A stretch of DNA of 47,076 nt, from the NCBI RefSeq assembly GCF_918697925.1, contig NZ_CAKKMF010000032.1, positions 1 through 47,076 on the forward strand, written 5' to 3'. The notes beneath the pieces are model-generated. The model was not told where the DNA came from. It ran no database searches and saw only the letters and a list, made by a program, of their open reading frames with translations. Source of the DNA: Arthrobacter sp. Bi26 (GTDB lineage Bacteria; Actinomycetota; Actinomycetes; Actinomycetales; Micrococcaceae). Numbering within the stretch: position 1 is the stretch's first letter; each line of letters starts with the position of its first letter. Below are positions 39,632 through 47,076 of this stretch, in pieces. Made by a program: the position numbers and the translations under genes.

Positions 39632-41397
39632 CCAGGCGGCTCGTGATTGTCGGTAGCGGGGTTGCGGGGCTCTACGCCGCGCTGCTCGCTACCGACGCCG
39701 CCACCGGAAGCGGCCGTGACATCGAGGTGGTCCTCCTGAGCAAGGGGACGCTGGAGCAGAGCAACACCTTCTACGCCCAGGGCGGCATCTCCGCCGTGCT
39801 GGCCCCGGAGGATGCCGCCGCCGGGGACTCCGTGGCAGCGCACATCGCGGACACGCTCGCCGCCGGTGCCGGGCTCAACGACGCCGAGGCAGTCCGTGTC
39901 CTGTGCGCCGAGGCCGTCCGGGACATCGCCGGCCTGGGCCGCTATGGCGTGCATTTCGACACGGGTCCCGACGGCGGGCCGGCCCTGGGCCTGGAAGCGG
40001 CACACTCGGCGCCGCGCATCCTGCACGCCGGCGGGGACGCGACGGGTGCCTGCATCGCCCGCGGGCTCGTCGCCGCCGTCCTGGAACGCGCAGTCCTGGA
40101 TCGTGCTGTCCACGGCCGGCTCCGGGTGGAGACCAGCGCGTTCGTCACCGAACTCCTGACGGAACCGGATGCTCTGTCACAGCCCGGCGGCATGCTCCCG
40201 ACGCCGGCCCGGGTCACCGGCGTGGCCTACCTGGCCGGCGGACGGCCCCAGCAGCTCGCTGCCGACGCCGTCCTGCTCGCCACCGGCGGTGCCGGGCGGC
40301 TGTTTGCCCGCACCAGCAATCCCTCCGTCGCGACCGCCGACGGGCTGGCCCTGGCTTGGCGTGCCGGCGCCGCGGTGCGGGACCTCGAGTTCTTCCAGTT
40401 CCACCCCACCACCCTTGCCGCCCAGGAGGTCCCTGGCGGCCCGCCGGCCCTGCTCATCTCCGAAGCGGTCCGCGGCGAGGGGGCGGTGCTGCTGGATTCC
40501 GCTGGATACCGCTTCATGCCGGACTACCACCCCGATGCCGAGCTGGCCCCCCGCGACGTCGTCTCCCGCAGCATCGCCCTGCACCTGTCGGCCACCAGGG
40601 CCGCGCTGGACAGCCCGGTCTACCTGGACGCCCGTGGCGTCGAGGCAGAGAAGGGTGCGGGCTTCCTGGCCCGGCGGTTCCCGACCATCACGGCCGCCAC
40701 CCTCGCCGCCGGCTACGACTGGACCGCGGAGACGGTACCCGTGTCCCCGGCCGCCCACTATTGGATGGGCGGCGTGTGCACCGACCTGAAGGGCCGCACA
40801 TCGGTTCCGGGCCTGTATGCCGCCGGCGAGGTCGCCCGCACGGGCGCGCAGGGGGCAAACCGGCTGGCGAGCAACTCGCTGCTTGAGGGCCTCGTGTTCG
40901 GCCGCCGTGCGGTGGAGGACTTCCTGCGTGCGCCCGTGCCGGAGGCGGCCTGGCTCTCGCCGGCACGCGGGGACCTCCAGCCGGGCAGCCATGTCCCGCC
41001 CGCGGCGGCCGTTACCCCAGAGGCTGCTACCCCAGAGACAGGCGGCACCGGCGCGGCGGAGGTTCCGTTCACCCGCGCGGCCCTGGGGAGACTCATGACC
41101 GCGGCTGCGGGAGTCACCCGCACGGGCGCCGGCCTCGACGCCGCCGCGCTCCAGCTGGCGCAGTGGGCCGCCGGCCCTGAAACCGCCGGCCTTGAATGCG
41201 GAGTCCACGCCGGGCCCAGCGCCGGACACAGCGCCTGTCTCGGCCAGGATGCCCATGAGGACCGGAACCTGCTGCTGGCTGCGGAACTCCTCGTGGCGGC
41301 GGCCCGGCAGCGCACACAATCCGTCGGCGCCCATTACCGGGCCGACACGGACGCCACCTCAGCCCTCACCCATTCCATGCAAAGGATTTCCTCGTGA
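39628..41397 (+). CDS. nadB: L-aspartate oxidase
   Basis: FAD enzyme oxidising L-aspartate to iminoaspartate for NadA, 589 residues. VIVGSGVAGLYAALLA binds the FAD ADP moiety; SNTFYAQGGISAV, ATGGAGRLFARTSNP and EFFQFHPTTL are family signatures near the active site; GLYAAGEVARTGAQGANRLASNSLLEGL in part closes the FAD domain. The GTG overlaps the nadA stop by 4 bases and nadC follows in the same way, so the three are stoichiometrically coupled. Confidence 0.96.
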   Translation: MTRRLVIVGSGVAGLYAALLATDAATGSGRDIEVVLLSKGTLEQSNTFYAQGGISAVLAPEDAAAGDSVAAHIADTLAAGAGLNDAEAVRVLCAEAVRDIAGLGRYGVHFDTGPDGGPALGLEAAHSAPRILHAGGDATGACIARGLVAAVLERAVLDRAVHGRLRVETSAFVTELLTEPDALSQPGGMLPTPARVTGVAYLAGGRPQQLAADAVLLATGGAGRLFARTSNPSVATADGLALAWRAGAAVRDLEFFQFHPTTLAAQEVPGGPPALLISEAVRGEGAVLLDSAGYRFMPDYHPDAELAPRDVVSRSIALHLSATRAALDSPVYLDARGVEAEKGAGFLARRFPTITAATLAAGYDWTAETVPVSPAAHYWMGGVCTDLKGRTSVPGLYAAGEVARTGAQGANRLASNSLLEGLVFGRRAVEDFLRAPVPEAAWLSPARGDLQPGSHVPPAAAVTPEAATPETGGTGAAEVPFTRAALGRLMTAAAGVTRTGAGLDAAALQLAQWAAGPETAGLECGVHAGPSAGHSACLGQDAHEDRNLLLAAELLVAAARQRTQSVGAHYRADTDATSALTHSMQRISS

Positions 41398-42368
41398 CCA
41401 CCACTGCCCACGCAACCGCTTCACCGGAAACCGCAGCCCCGGAAGCCGTGCCCTCCCGTGCCGCGGCGCTCGCCGGGAGCCTGCCCGAGGCCGCCGTCCT
41501 GGCCGTCCTCCGCATGGCGCTGGACGAGGACGCCCCGTACGGGGACATCACCTCGCAGGTGCTCATCCCCGCGCAGGCGCGGGCGACTGCGGTGCTCAAT
41601 GCCCGCGTTCCCGGCGTGCTGAGCGGCGGGGAGGTCTTCACCGCGGCGATGAAGCTGACCGACCCGGGCGCCGTCGTCGAACTGCTGGTCAACGACGGCG
41701 AGGCCTTCGCCGCCGGAACCGCACTGGCCCGGGTGACCGGGAACGCCCGCGCCGTGCTGCTGGCCGAACGCGTCGGCCTGAACCTGGTCCAGCGGATGAG
41801 CGCCATCGCCACCAGGACGGCCGAGTTCGTGGCGCTCGTGGACGGCACCGCGGCGCGGATCACAGATACCCGCAAGACGACGCCGGGGCTGCGGGTGCTG
41901 GAACGCTACGCCGTGCGCTGCGGCGGCGGCGCCAACCACCGCTTCAGCCTGTCTGACGCCGTCCTGGCCAAGGACAACCATCTGGCGGTCCTCACCGGCG
42001 GTGATCCGGCGAAGCTGACCGCGGTGCTGCGGGGCGCCAAGGCGCAGCTTGGCCATACAACACACTTCGAAGTGGAAGTGGACACCATCGAGCAGATCGA
42101 GCCCGTACTTGCGGCCGGGGTGGACACCATCATGCTGGACAACTTCTCCCTGGCCGAGCTGGCGGCCGGCGTCGAACTGGTGGGCGGCCGGGCCCGTGTC
42201 GAAGCCAGCGGCAACGTCAATCTCGCCACCGTGGCGGACATCGCGGCCACGGGGGTGGACGTCATCTCGATCGGGGCCCTGACGCACAGCGTCACGGCCC
42301 TGGACCTCGGCCTGGACATTGAGCTGGATGTCGAGCCCGTTCCTGCCCCGGAACAGACGGCCGGCTGA
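41394..42368 (+). CDS. nadC: nicotinate-nucleotide pyrophosphorylase (carboxylating)
   Basis: Quinolinate phosphoribosyltransferase giving nicotinate mononucleotide, where de novo and salvage pathways meet. It has 324 residues with a disordered Ala/Pro/Thr N-terminus of about 28. EDAPYGDITSQVLIP, AERVGLNLVQRMSAIAT, DTRKTTPGLRVLERYAV, FEVEVDTIEQ and MLDNFS are the expected active-site blocks. The GTG lies in the nadB stop. Confidence 0.96.
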   Translation: MTTTAHATASPETAAPEAVPSRAAALAGSLPEAAVLAVLRMALDEDAPYGDITSQVLIPAQARATAVLNARVPGVLSGGEVFTAAMKLTDPGAVVELLVNDGEAFAAGTALARVTGNARAVLLAERVGLNLVQRMSAIATRTAEFVALVDGTAARITDTRKTTPGLRVLERYAVRCGGGANHRFSLSDAVLAKDNHLAVLTGGDPAKLTAVLRGAKAQLGHTTHFEVEVDTIEQIEPVLAAGVDTIMLDNFSLAELAAGVELVGGRARVEASGNVNLATVADIAATGVDVISIGALTHSVTALDLGLDIELDVEPVPAPEQTAG

Positions 42369-42376
42369 GGCGCACC

Positions 42377-43564
42377 GTGATCTTCCTCGACGCCGCGGCC
42401 ACCACACCGGTCCGCCGCGAGGTGCTGGAGGCCATGTGGCCATACCTCACGGGCGAGTTCGGCAACCCGTCAAGCCATCACTCCCTGGGTGAGGCGGCCG
42501 CCACGGCGCTCGCCGGGGCACGCACCGCAACCGCCAAGGCCCTGGGCTGCCGCCCCGGGGAAGTCGTCTTTACCTCCGGCGGCACCGAAGCTGACAACCT
42601 CGCCGTCAAGGGCATCGCCCTGGCCCGGCGCGCCGCCGATCCGCGCCTGGACCGGGTGGCGATCAGCGCCGTCGAACATCCCGCGGTGGAAGAATCCGCC
42701 AGATACCTCGAACGGGTGCACGGCTTCGCGGTCGACGTGATCCCTGTGGACCGCTTCGGGCAGGTGACGGAAGAGGCCCTTGCCGCGGTGCTGCAGCCCG
42801 GGACGGCCCTGGTCAGCATCATGTACGCGAACAACGAGGTAGGCACGGTCCAGCCCATCGCCCGGCTCGCGGCGCTGGCCCGCGCCCACGGCGTCCCGTT
42901 CCACACCGACGCCGTCCAGGCCGCCGGCTGGCTGCCGATGGACACCGGCGCACTGGGCGTTGACGCGCTGAGCATTTCCGGCCACAAGCTGGGAGCGCCC
43001 AAAGGCAGCGGCGCGTTGTTTGTCCGCGGACGGGTCCGTCTTGAACCGCTGGTCCACGGCGGCGGGCATGAGCGCGGCCGCCGTTCGGGAACGGAAAACG
43101 TCGCCGGGGCCGTGGCGCTGGCGACAGCCCTGACGCTGCCCCGGGAACCGGCCGGGCGCGTCTCTGCCCTCCGCGACGGGTTTATAGGCGCCGTGCTGGC
43201 CGGTGTTCCCGGTGCGCTGCTCACCGGGCACCCCACCGAGCGGCTGCCCTCGGTGGCATCTTTCTGCTTCCCGGGCACCAGCGGCGAGTCCGTGCTGCTG
43301 GAACTTGAGCGCCAGGGCGTCATCTGCTCCAGCGGGTCCGCGTGCGCGGCAGGCTCGGATGCGCCGTCGCCGGTGCTGCTTGCCATGGGCATCGAGCCCG
43401 AGGTCGCCCAGTCGGCGGTGCGCTTCAGCTTCGACTCGACCGTCACGGCAGTTCAGTTGCAGGAGGCGGCGGCCGCGGTCCGCACGGCCGTCGGCAGCGT
43501 CCGCTCCCTTGGGGAAGCTAGCGGTGGCGGGCGCGGCGGAAGATCCAGTGCCGCAGCATCGTGA
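42377..43564 (+). CDS. cysteine desulfurase of the nad operon (NifS/IscS-like)
   Basis: PLP enzyme releasing sulfur from cysteine, 395 residues. Lys204 (SGHKLGAPKGSG) binds PLP and the mobile-loop cysteines are Cys317 and Cys323 (CSSGSACAAGS). As the last gene after nadABC (8-base gap) its probable duty is assembling the NadA iron-sulfur cluster, an arrangement known from other bacteria. The C-terminal 20 residues are Gly/Ser/Arg-rich and overlap the end of the convergent GtrA gene by 47 bases. The GTG start is preceded by GAGG. Confidence 0.92.
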   Translation: MIFLDAAATTPVRREVLEAMWPYLTGEFGNPSSHHSLGEAAATALAGARTATAKALGCRPGEVVFTSGGTEADNLAVKGIALARRAADPRLDRVAISAVEHPAVEESARYLERVHGFAVDVIPVDRFGQVTEEALAAVLQPGTALVSIMYANNEVGTVQPIARLAALARAHGVPFHTDAVQAAGWLPMDTGALGVDALSISGHKLGAPKGSGALFVRGRVRLEPLVHGGGHERGRRSGTENVAGAVALATALTLPREPAGRVSALRDGFIGAVLAGVPGALLTGHPTERLPSVASFCFPGTSGESVLLELERQGVICSSGSACAAGSDAPSPVLLAMGIEPEVAQSAVRFSFDSTVTAVQLQEAAAAVRTAVGSVRSLGEASGGGRGGRSSAAAS

Positions 43565-44000
43565 ACCGCACCGCGGTCGCGGCGAAGCCGGACAGTGTGG
43601 TGGTCCACAGTTCCTCGGCCACGGTGGCATCCGGGTTGATCCAGTGCAGGACGGCCAGGCTGCCGCCGGTGATCAGCAGCGCGACGAGGATCACGATCAG
43701 GCCGTTGAGGTGGTCCCGCTTCATCCGGCGGCGCTCGGTGATCTTGAACGTCAGGCGCCGGTTGAGGGCGGTGTTCATGAACGATGTCAGGATCAGGGCC
43801 GCCGCGTTGGCCGGCTGGGCCCCGAGCCAGGGCCGGGACAGGGCGTACAGGGCCAAGGAAGTCAGGGTACAGACAACCCCGACGCCGGTGAACCGGATGA
43901 GCTGCCGGACCACCGGGTAGCGGAGGATTCCGCGGTGGCGGCGGGCGGTCTGGCCGCGGACGGCGGCGGCAGGAGCCTGCTGTTCGAGCTGGGTCTCCAT
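43518..44000 (-). CDS. GtrA family membrane protein
   Basis: Four-helix GtrA-type protein of 160 residues; relatives flip lipid-linked sugars or assist in cell-wall and O-antigen glycosylation. The core starts at RQLIRFTGVGVVCTLTSLAL and includes NAAALILTSFMNTALNRRLTF and FAATAVRFTMLRHWIF in part, with the conserved Asn and Arg residues. The start at 44000 follows the DUF1684 stop by 4 bases. No glycosyltransferase gene accompanies it here. Its 3' end overlaps the cysteine desulfurase gene. Confidence 0.87.
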   Translation of the reverse strand: METQLEQQAPAAAVRGQTARRHRGILRYPVVRQLIRFTGVGVVCTLTSLALYALSRPWLGAQPANAAALILTSFMNTALNRRLTFKITERRRMKRDHLNGLIVILVALLITGGSLAVLHWINPDATVAEELWTTTLSGFAATAVRFTMLRHWIFRRARHR

Positions 44001-44004
44001 CCGC

Positions 44005-44679
44005 TCAGTACAGTTCGCCCACGGGGATGTCCACGGCCAGCCGGTTCGCCGGGCCCGCAAGCGGACATGCCCAGGCTTCGTTGTAGGCGCAGGAGGGGTT
44101 GTAGGCGAAATTGAAGTCCAGGACGAATTCGGCCTGGGGCCCGGAGCCCCGCACGCCGTGGAAAGCCCCCTTGATGGTGTCCAGGAGGTAGCGTCCCGCG
44201 CCGTAGCTGCCGCCGGGCTGGCCGGCGGTGGCGTCACGGAACGGCACGAAGATGCCGCCGCCGTAGCCCCTGAGCTTCCAGACTGCGAGCTGTCCCATCT
44301 CGGGAAGGTCGAAGGTGCCCAGCCGCACAAACCGGACCAGGCCGTCAGTCCCGGTCTCCACATTCATCTCCCGGCCGGCGCCCTCGAGGGTCAGCGGGAC
44401 ATGGAAACGGTAGATCGGATCGTAGTCCGCCGTCTTCAGGCCGCCGAAGCTGGCCTTGGCTTCTGCCGTCAGCGCCGAGGCCGGGTGCGTGCCGAACATG
44501 CGGTCCCGCTCCTGGCGCCAGTACGAATGGGCCTCCGCCGGGCTGTCCGCGGCAATCTTCCGCGTGGTGGCATAGAGGGCAAAGGTCCGCAGCCGCCAGT
44601 CCGCGATATCGAGCGCTGACATGCCTGCCACGTCGCCCTGGTCCCCAAAGTGCGTTCGGTCAATGTCATGTTCGGCCAT
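44005..44679 (-). CDS. DUF1684 family protein
   Basis: DUF1684 protein of 224 residues, common in actinobacteria, function unknown. Conserved stretches are FVPFRDATAGQPGGSYGAGRYL in part and the C-terminal FNFAYNPSCAYNEAWACPLA, with two cysteines that may bind metal or form a disulfide. No signal peptide is present. ATG 44679 is supported by TACGCT 6 nt upstream. It is transcribed with the GtrA gene and is divergent from the M20 peptidase. Confidence 0.85.
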   Translation of the reverse strand: MAEHDIDRTHFGDQGDVAGMSALDIADWRLRTFALYATTRKIAADSPAEAHSYWRQERDRMFGTHPASALTAEAKASFGGLKTADYDPIYRFHVPLTLEGAGREMNVETGTDGLVRFVRLGTFDLPEMGQLAVWKLRGYGGGIFVPFRDATAGQPGGSYGAGRYLLDTIKGAFHGVRGSGPQAEFVLDFNFAYNPSCAYNEAWACPLAGPANRLAVDIPVGELY

Positions 44680-44685
44680 GCCCCC

Positions 44686-44691
44686 AGCGTA
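44686..44691 (-). promoter_or_regulatory. -10 box TACGCT, leaderless promoter of DUF1684 gene
   Basis: On the minus strand TACGCT ends 6 nt before the ATG at 44679. The same hexamer at the same spacing serves the lipoprotein gene at 46268. Confidence 0.55.
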
Positions 44692-44778
44692 TCCGCTTTC
44701 CCGGGGCCGAAATTTGGGCCCCGGATTCCGGGCCGGACCCCCGCGCCGAATAACCCGTTCCGGCGGACCATCCAGCCG

Positions 44779-44784
44779 TAGACT
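44779..44784 (+). promoter_or_regulatory. -10 box TAGACT, leaderless promoter of M20 peptidase
   Basis: TAGACT ends 7 nt before the ATG at 44792. Confidence 0.55.
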
Positions 44785-44791
44785 TTCGCCC

Positions 44792-46237
44792 ATGCGCAAC
44801 CCCCTGCAGAACGCGGCCGCCGGCAATACCCTCAAGAGCCCCGGGGCCACGCCGGGCAGCGCGGGGTACACACCGGGCAGCGCCGGCGAAACACCGGGCA
44901 GCGCCGGGCGCGCGGCAGCGTCGCTGGCGGAGCTCGTGACGTACCGGACCGTATCCTCCCGGGCCGTGGCCGGGGTGGAGACAGACCAGTTCGAGGCCTT
45001 CATCGCGGCACTGCCACGGCTGTACCCGGCCGTCCATGCCGCCCTGGAACTGGAGCGCGTCAACGGCCACGCCCTCCTGTACCGCTGGCCCGGCAGCGCC
45101 TTGGCGGAGGACCCAGCGGCCGCGCAGCGCGCCTCGGTGCTGATGGCGCACTACGACGTCGTCCCGGCGGGCGACCCAGGACAGTGGACGCAGGCGCCGT
45201 TCTCCGGCCACAACGACGGCACCTTCCTGTGGGGCCGCGGGACACTCGATGACAAGGGCCAGCTCGTTGCCATCCTGGAGGCGGCCGAGAGCTTGCTCCG
45301 GGCGGGGCATGCCCCCGCGCATGACCTCTACTTCTCGTTCGGCAACAACGAGGAGACGGCCGGCAACAGCGCGGCGGCCGCCGCAGACCTGCTGGCCGGC
45401 CGCGGTGTGTTGCCCTGGCTCGTGCTGGACGAGGGCGGTGCCGTCGCCGGCGGTGCCTTCCCGGGGGTGAGCCGCCCGGCCGCCGTCGTCGGCGTGGCCG
45501 AAAAGGGAATCCTGGACGTGGAGCTGCTGACCCGGGACCAGGGGGGACACGCCTCCACGCCGCCGCGGATGGGCGCGACGGCCCGGCTGGCCCGCGCCAT
45601 CACCCGGATCGAGCGCAGCCCGTTCCCGCAGTCGCTGCCGGAGGTGACCGCGGAGATGCTGCGCCGCTTCTGCCCGCACACGCCGCCGCCGCTGCGAACC
45701 GTGTTCGCTAACGTCGCCCTGCTCCGGGCGCCGATCACCTGGCTCTTTGGCCGGCTCGGCAACGAGACCAACGCGATGACCCGAACCACCGTCGCCATCA
45801 CCACCCTCGAAGGCAGCTCCGGGGCGAACGTCCTCGCCGCCACGGCCAAGGCCAACGCCAACATCAGGGTGGCGGTGGGGGAGACCGTCGAGGGCACCGT
45901 GGCACGACTGCGGAAAATCATCCGCGACCCGAAAGTCGAACTGCGCGTCGTGGAGGGCAACGGCCCGTCCCCGGTCTCCCCGAACTCCGCGCAGTGGGAA
46001 CTGCTGGCGGACTGCATCGGGCAGGTCTTCCCCGAGGCGATCATCACCCCCTACATCATGATGGGCGGCACGGACTCGCGCCGCTTCACCGGGATCTGCG
46101 GCACCGTGTACCGCTTCGCGCCGTTCTTCATGGATGTCCGGGCCCGCGGTTCCATCCACGCCGTTGACGAGAAAATTTCCCTGGAGACGCTGGACCGGGG
46201 CGTCCGCTTCTACGAAACACTGATGCGGGAACTCTGA
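44792..46237 (+). CDS. M20 family metallopeptidase (carboxypeptidase S/PM20D1-like)
   Basis: Zinc peptidase or amidase of 481 residues. Metal and catalytic sites are MAHYDVVPAGD, WGRGTLDDKGQ (bridging Asp), FGNNEETAGN (catalytic Glu) and MMGGTDSRRF. The dimerisation domain lies at about 230-370. The arrangement resembles yeast carboxypeptidase S and PM20D1, which cut dipeptides or N-acyl amino acids. The N-terminal 40 residues carry a three-unit TPGSAG repeat and no signal peptide. The start rests on the -10 box; a start further in would remove the repeat. Confidence 0.9.
   Translation: MRNPLQNAAAGNTLKSPGATPGSAGYTPGSAGETPGSAGRAAASLAELVTYRTVSSRAVAGVETDQFEAFIAALPRLYPAVHAALELERVNGHALLYRWPGSALAEDPAAAQRASVLMAHYDVVPAGDPGQWTQAPFSGHNDGTFLWGRGTLDDKGQLVAILEAAESLLRAGHAPAHDLYFSFGNNEETAGNSAAAAADLLAGRGVLPWLVLDEGGAVAGGAFPGVSRPAAVVGVAEKGILDVELLTRDQGGHASTPPRMGATARLARAITRIERSPFPQSLPEVTAEMLRRFCPHTPPPLRTVFANVALLRAPITWLFGRLGNETNAMTRTTVAITTLEGSSGANVLAATAKANANIRVAVGETVEGTVARLRKIIRDPKVELRVVEGNGPSPVSPNSAQWELLADCIGQVFPEAIITPYIMMGGTDSRRFTGICGTVYRFAPFFMDVRARGSIHAVDEKISLETLDRGVRFYETLMREL
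44846..44908 (+). repeat. 21-bp tandem repeat in M20 peptidase gene (xTPGSAG x3)
   Basis: Three in-frame 21-bp units (44846-44866, 44867-44887, 44888-44908) encode ATPGSAG, YTPGSAG and ETPGSAG. Unit-to-unit differences lie mostly in the first codon and in wobble positions. Confidence 0.85.
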
Positions 46238-46255
46238 GTCATGCGGCGCCCCGGC

Positions 46256-46261
46256 TACGCT
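46256..46261 (+). promoter_or_regulatory. -10 box TACGCT, leaderless promoter of lipoprotein gene
   Basis: TACGCT ends 6 nt before the ATG at 46268. Confidence 0.55.
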
Positions 46262-46267
46262 GGCACC

Positions 46268-47076
46268 ATGACTGGGACGGCCCCTTTCGGAGGATCAGGC
46301 ACCGCCGGAGTCCGGAGCGCTCTGCTGCGCACCGGCGCGGCGCTCGCGGTGGCGGCAGCCCTGACGGGCTGCAGCAGCGACGGCAAGGGGACGCCGGTCT
46401 GGACTGCAGGCAGCAGCGCGGCGGACGGTACCACTGACAGTGAGAGGCAGTCTGCCACCACTGGTCCCGCACCGTCGGGCCCGCCATCCTCGGCCGGCGC
46501 TGCCGCCACCCCCGGCTCGAGCGCGGGGGCCTGGAAAGTCTTTACCGACCCGGCAAAGACCGTCAGCTTTGAGGTGCCGCAGGACTGGATCGTCCAATCC
46601 GTTGCTCCAGACTCGGGTGCGCTGCCGGGGGCACTGAAGATCACCGTGAAGGACGCTGAAGGCGGCTACCTGGCCACCTTGCAGACCGGTCTGCCGCCGC
46701 AGCCTGCGCCGGCCTGCGCTGACGGCGCCGCACGGGACTACGTCGTGGTCAGCAGCGTGCCCGTTGACCTCCCGCACGCCGGCGGCGAGGGAACCATTGA
46801 CCCGCACGTGGTCTTCCGGGTTATCCAGGGCTACAAGTACTTCGGCTCCTACGGCATCACCAACGTGGTGGGCGGCACCGGCGGCAAGAGCTGCGCGTTG
46901 CAGAATGTGGTCCGTGGCGTGGCCGGCAAGGGGGACTATTCGTTTGGGGACCTGACGGTGCTGAAAACGCTGGCGCCTGACCAGAAGGTCGCCCCCGCAA
47001 AGGCGTTCGACACTCTCGACCAGGCGGCCAAGTACGTCAATGAGGGGTCCGAATTCGCCAACGTCCAGCGGATGCT
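46268..47076 (+). CDS. predicted lipoprotein, 3' end outside window
   Basis: Open frame of 269 codons to the window edge with no stop. A signal segment (ALLRTGAALAVAAALTGC) ends in a lipobox with Cys35 as the lipidation site, so the product is anchored outside the membrane. A Ser/Thr/Gly/Pro-rich linker (about 36-90) is followed by a folded domain beginning WKVFTDPAKTVSFEVPQDW. Two cysteines (PACADGA and KSCALQN) may form a disulfide. I do not recognise the family. The start is fixed by TACGCT 6 nt upstream. Confidence 0.8.
   Translation, partial: MTGTAPFGGSGTAGVRSALLRTGAALAVAAALTGCSSDGKGTPVWTAGSSAADGTTDSERQSATTGPAPSGPPSSAGAAATPGSSAGAWKVFTDPAKTVSFEVPQDWIVQSVAPDSGALPGALKITVKDAEGGYLATLQTGLPPQPAPACADGAARDYVVVSSVPVDLPHAGGEGTIDPHVVFRVIQGYKYFGSYGITNVVGGTGGKSCALQNVVRGVAGKGDYSFGDLTVLKTLAPDQKVAPAKAFDTLDQAAKYVNEGSEFANVQRM

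Noticed and set aside
44666..46159. A 497-codon open frame antisense to the M20 peptidase
   Set aside because: Shadow of the GC-rich peptidase gene; no recognisable motif.

Overview
The window is about 70 percent G+C and reads as the chromosome of a high-GC actinobacterium. Genes are densely packed, many stops overlap the next start by 1-8 bases, and many genes have a TAnnnT -10 box only 6-7 bases before the start codon (leaderless transcription). The order pncB / clpS / DUF2017 / murI / MBL hydrolase / rph / rdgB follows the Mycobacterium tuberculosis block Rv1330c-Rv1341. Protein style suggests Micrococcaceae, close to Arthrobacter or Pseudarthrobacter (inference). I see no rRNA, tRNA, CRISPR array, insertion sequence or prophage. 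No gap between genes exceeds 300 bases; the largest is about 250 bases, before the helicase.

Layout. 1-7.8 kb: YbbN-like co-chaperone (cut by the window edge), old-yellow-enzyme oxidoreductase, two-gene ABC transporter, nagB, a DUF3039 zinc-ribbon protein and an SF2 helicase. 7.9-14.8 kb: a small lipoprotein, the NAD salvage pair pncB-pncA (minus strand), then the conserved clpS to rdgB block. 14.8-20.7 kb: DedA protein, an exonuclease-BRCT protein, DUF4395 protein, ADP-ribosylglycohydrolase, two DUF202 proteins and a MIP-family channel. 20.8-26.6 kb: sbcD-sbcC and an MFS exporter preceded by a ten-codon leader ORF.

26.7-31.2 kb is an accessory catabolic island: an IclR regulator divergent from a flavin reductase, a HpaB-type flavin monooxygenase and an MHS-family transporter. 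Two GTTC-N7-GAAC palindromes 20 bp apart lie in the divergent promoter. 31.3-34.5 kb (minus strand) encodes a 2-oxoacid/acetoin dehydrogenase: E1 alpha, E1 beta, a lone lipoyl-domain protein and an alpha/beta hydrolase. The last two together look like a split AcoC-type E2. An APC amino-acid permease and a divergent Lrp/AsnC regulator follow.

36.7-43.6 kb holds a mycothiol-dependent-isomerase-like protein and then the de novo NAD operon: NrtR-type NUDIX regulator, nadA, nadB, nadC and a cysteine desulfurase, under a near-perfect 31-bp palindrome. With pncA/pncB the window carries both salvage and de novo entry into NAD. 43.5-47.1 kb: GtrA protein, DUF1684 protein, an M20 peptidase and a lipoprotein cut by the window end.

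Most interesting points: the split AcoC-like E2; the NrtR gene that lacks a normal start codon beside its operator; the leader ORF with nested hairpin before the MFS gene; the tandem IclR-type operators; and the uniform leaderless promoter grammar.
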